From Euglena gracilis (lineage: Eukaryota; Euglenida; Euglenophyceae; Euglenales), in the NCBI GenBank assembly GCA_039621445.1, contig CP154956.1, positions 69,495,649-69,559,648 on the forward strand: 64,000 bases of DNA, given 5' to 3'. This document shows positions 53,685-64,000 of the stretch, piece by piece. Below the pieces are notes generated by a model. That model made no database searches, had not been told where the DNA came from, and saw only the letters and a program-made list of their open reading frames with translations. Position 1 is the stretch's first letter. Every line of letters starts with the position of its first letter. The position numbers and the translations under genes are program-made.

Positions 53685-55965
53685 CAGTTTCTCACATATA
53701 ACTCAACTTTTCATTGAATTTTTGGGGGTTGTTGTGGACGCCGCTACCGCCTCGCCGCCCTTCGGGCCGCCAAACAAGTCCAGAACTCATGGGTCAGGGG
53801 GGGCGAAAATCTTCCTTTTTTTTCAATATAGGGGGTATTGTTTGTGAATATCTCCACTACTGTCTCGCCGCCTTTCGGGCGGCAACAGGAAACACATGCA
53901 TCTTGACTTGGCCTCCAAATTCCGAATTTTAAACAGCACACCATTTCTGTTGCAGATTTGGCTCTTTTTGGGGGGAAGCCTTTTGGAAAAATGCATTATC
54001 GTCCAGCCGCCCTTTGGGCTGCTGTACATTCTTTTGTTCCATGCTCAGAGGCTGGCGGGTTTTGGGGAGCAACTCTCATTACCGTCTCTTTTTCCGCATT
54101 TTGCACTCTTTTTTTGAAATCCCAAAATACAAAATGCACCACCATCTCTTGCCCCCCCACGGCTTTAAAGCTTCTAAATTGTGATGGATTTGTGCCATCG
54201 ATGTTTTTGGAACGTTTTCAGAAATCAATTTTGGAAAATTGGGGTGGTGCGGGTCACGGGGGGGTCACGGGGAGGGGGTCATGGGGGGGTCACGGGGGAA
54301 GTATGCCACTTGGAGGTAGTCGGAAGGCAGCATCCATGATGTTTCATCCCATCACGAGAAAGACGACACGGGTCAAAAAATCAATGATTTTCTGGTAAAA
54401 AAAAGTGGTCATTTCTGGCCATTTTTGGGCCATTTTCGGGCCATTTTTGAAAAAATGCCTTTTGGGTCCGAAAGTGGAAATTTTTGGGTGATTTTTATAT
54501 CCGAAATTTGGTCATTTTTTGAAAGGGAATTCTGTTAGGATTTTCTCATCGACTGTCATATTTTTTGGGATGAATTTTGGGCCATTTTTGGCAAAATTCT
54601 GTTTTGGGTGTGGAAATGCACCAATTTTTGGCACGTGGACCATAGTGGGATTTTTTTTTATTATAAAAAAAACAAAACATCGTGTTTTTTTAAAAAAAAA
54701 AACAGTAAAAAAACCATCAAAAAAAACAAAAGGAAAAATTCATTGAAAAAAATCGTTATGAAACTCCCAAACCATACTTTGAATCCTACTGAGTTCAAAA
54801 ACTGCCAAAAATGGTCAAAAACATCCAAAAATGCAACAAAAATGGAATTTTATGACTTTTTTTTCATTTTTGTGGAAGGAAGTTTTTGGCAGAAATTACC
54901 CAGAAGTTGCCAAAAATCATTGAAAATGTGCATTCAAAAATTTTCCATGCAAAACCCAGTGGGCGTTTTTTTTTATTAAAAAAATGTTAGAATTTAAAAA
55001 AAACAACGTCAAAAAAAAAAACAGGCCGGCCCACTATGTCGTGGACCCAGCCATAATTGAGAAAGGGGGTTCCGTTGGAACTTTTTCATTCTCAATTATG
55101 GGGGGGAAGGTGGTATTCCCGTCCCTCTAGCTCGGGGCATAGGTGTAGAAAATGGGGGAGATTTTGGAAAGAAACTTTTTTTTAATTTTTCTCACATGTT
55201 CTTTGTTTTTTTTCTTTTCTTCGTTTCTCACATTAAACACTCAACTTTTCATTGAATTTTTGGGTGTTGTTACTGTTGGACGTCGTTACCGTCTCGCCAC
55301 CCTTCGGGCGGCCAAACAAGTCCGGAACTCAGGGGGCGAAATTTTTCGTTTTTTGTTTGTGAATGTCTCCAATACCCCCCCCCCCGAGCTGTCCCCCCCC
55401 CCCGAGCCAGGGGTGTAGAAGCGATTTTTTCTCGGGGGGGGGGGGGGCGAGACCCTTGACAATGCCTAATCTAACCATTGTTTTTTTTGCCGCCCAAAGG
55501 GCGAGACGGGAACACTTTTTTTTTTGAAAGATGGCATTGAATGTGACAAAAAATGCAGCAATTTTGCCATCATGGCACAAATCCATCACAATTTGGAAGC
55601 TTTCAAGCCACCCAACGGGCGGCAAGAGACGGTGATGCCTTTTGTGTTTTTGGATTTCAAAAAAAAAGAGTGCAAAATGCGAAAAAAGAGACGGCAATGA
55701 GAGTTGCCTCCCAAAACCCGCCCCCTCCATGGACAGTAATGCATTTTTCCAAAAAACTTCCCCAAAGTGTAGAACAAAAAAATACATCGCCGCCCAAAGG
55801 GCGGCTGGACAGTAATGCATTTTTCCAAAAAGTTTCCCCAAAAAGAGCTAGATTTGCAACAGAAATGAGGTGCTGCTTTAAATTTTTGAATTTTTGAGGC
55901 CAAGTCAAGGTACATGTGTTTCCCGTTGCCGCCCGAAGGGCGGCGAGACGGGGGCATGGTACTCA
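53685..55965. mobile_element. Large foldback with ~400-bp arms
   Basis: 53.84-54.26 kb is inverted at 55.54-55.96 kb; shared blocks include CTTGACTTGGCCTC, TTTGGAAAAATGCATTA and AGCAACTCTCATTACCGTCTC-type sequence. In addition 53.69-53.83 kb is repeated directly at 55.24-55.36 kb. A CGCCCTTYGGGCGGC hairpin recurs at least six times. Confidence 0.8.
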
Positions 55966-56441
55966 CTACCTGCTACCTACCTACCGGAGGCCAGGTACAC
56001 AGGAGGAGGGGGGGGGGGCTGGGATTCCCCCTGTTCACTTCCGAACTGAACTGGACATGTTCACTTCCCGGAGTGGGGGGGGGTGGTCCAGCGCCAGAGG
56101 CGCTGAATTTTTCTTTAAAAGTACCATGATCGGTGTGTGGCCATCCTTCCGGTTTTCGGTTTTTTCTGGAAGTGAACAAGTACAGCTAGACACACAGGGG
56201 GGGGGTTTTTGGGACCCCTTGTTCACTTCCGAAGTGAACTGAACAAGGAGGAGGGGGGGTCCGGTTTTTCTGCGGCGCCTACCCTGTATTCGTTCAAAAA
56301 AAATGAAAAATTGGATGTATATCCAATCCAAAATCGTCCAAGCTGCTTCAGACCTAAGAAGAGCAGGCTCTTTTTTAATACCCAGTGTTCAAATTCTTCT
56401 CTCTTTTCCTTTCAGGGCTCTGGTGCGTTCGACTTCCGAAG

Positions 56442-64000
<7,559 letters not shown>

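Noticed and set aside
53299-53847. 182-codon plus-strand open frame
   Set aside because: It extends into the foldback repeat and has no recognisable domain or splice context.

Overview
The window is nuclear DNA from a motile, flagellate-bearing eukaryote with a large genome dominated by mobile elements. Two cellular genes can be read, both in short exons separated by long, repeat-filled introns. One is a protein phosphatase 2A B''-type regulatory subunit (PPP2R3 family, minus strand, about 7.4-22.1 kb). The other is an axonemal dynein intermediate chain of the DNAI4/WDR78 type (plus strand, about 56.4 kb to beyond the right edge). A ciliary dynein chain implies a flagellated cell. Most introns are GT-AG, some donors look like GC, and acceptors are often AG followed by G. 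The lineage cannot be fixed from this; a GC-rich protist or alga fits. No bacterial gene organisation is seen.

Layout. 0-7 kb: no recognised gene, a dispersed ~50 bp motif, one weak minus-strand coding candidate and a tRNA-like remnant. 7.4-22.1 kb: PPP2R3, whose introns hold poly-G/C-rich repeats and two non-autonomous elements with 8-bp target duplications (18030-18511 and 19690-20124); a third lies just upstream (22825-23284). 24.35-27.64 kb: two nested inverted-repeat elements full of a TGCGC palindrome. 29.35-30.74 kb: an inverted-repeat element carrying a tyrosine-recombinase-like fragment and a PHD-finger tail. 33.6-35.8 kb: foldback elements. 35.8-44.8 kb: one decayed non-LTR retrotransposon on the minus strand, cut into pieces by later insertions. 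45.3-52.7 kb: two degraded hAT transposases in opposite orientation, palindrome arrays and an intact tRNA-Gln gene. 53.7-56.0 kb: a large foldback. 56.4-64.0 kb: DNAI4.

The most unusual content is the nested block at 35.8-44.8 kb. A retrotransposon reading frame is interrupted by a 4-kb element with terminal inverted repeats that encodes a tyrosine recombinase joined to a C-terminal PHD finger. That gene is itself interrupted by a hAT-like insertion with an 8-bp target duplication, which contains a further inverted-repeat element. Removing one duplication copy and the insertion rejoins the reading frame at two separate places (36774-37385 and 38949-40551). A second, internally deleted relative of the recombinase-PHD element lies at 29.35-30.74 kb. 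Nearly every element in the window carries arrays of short palindromes whose sequence differs from family to family.
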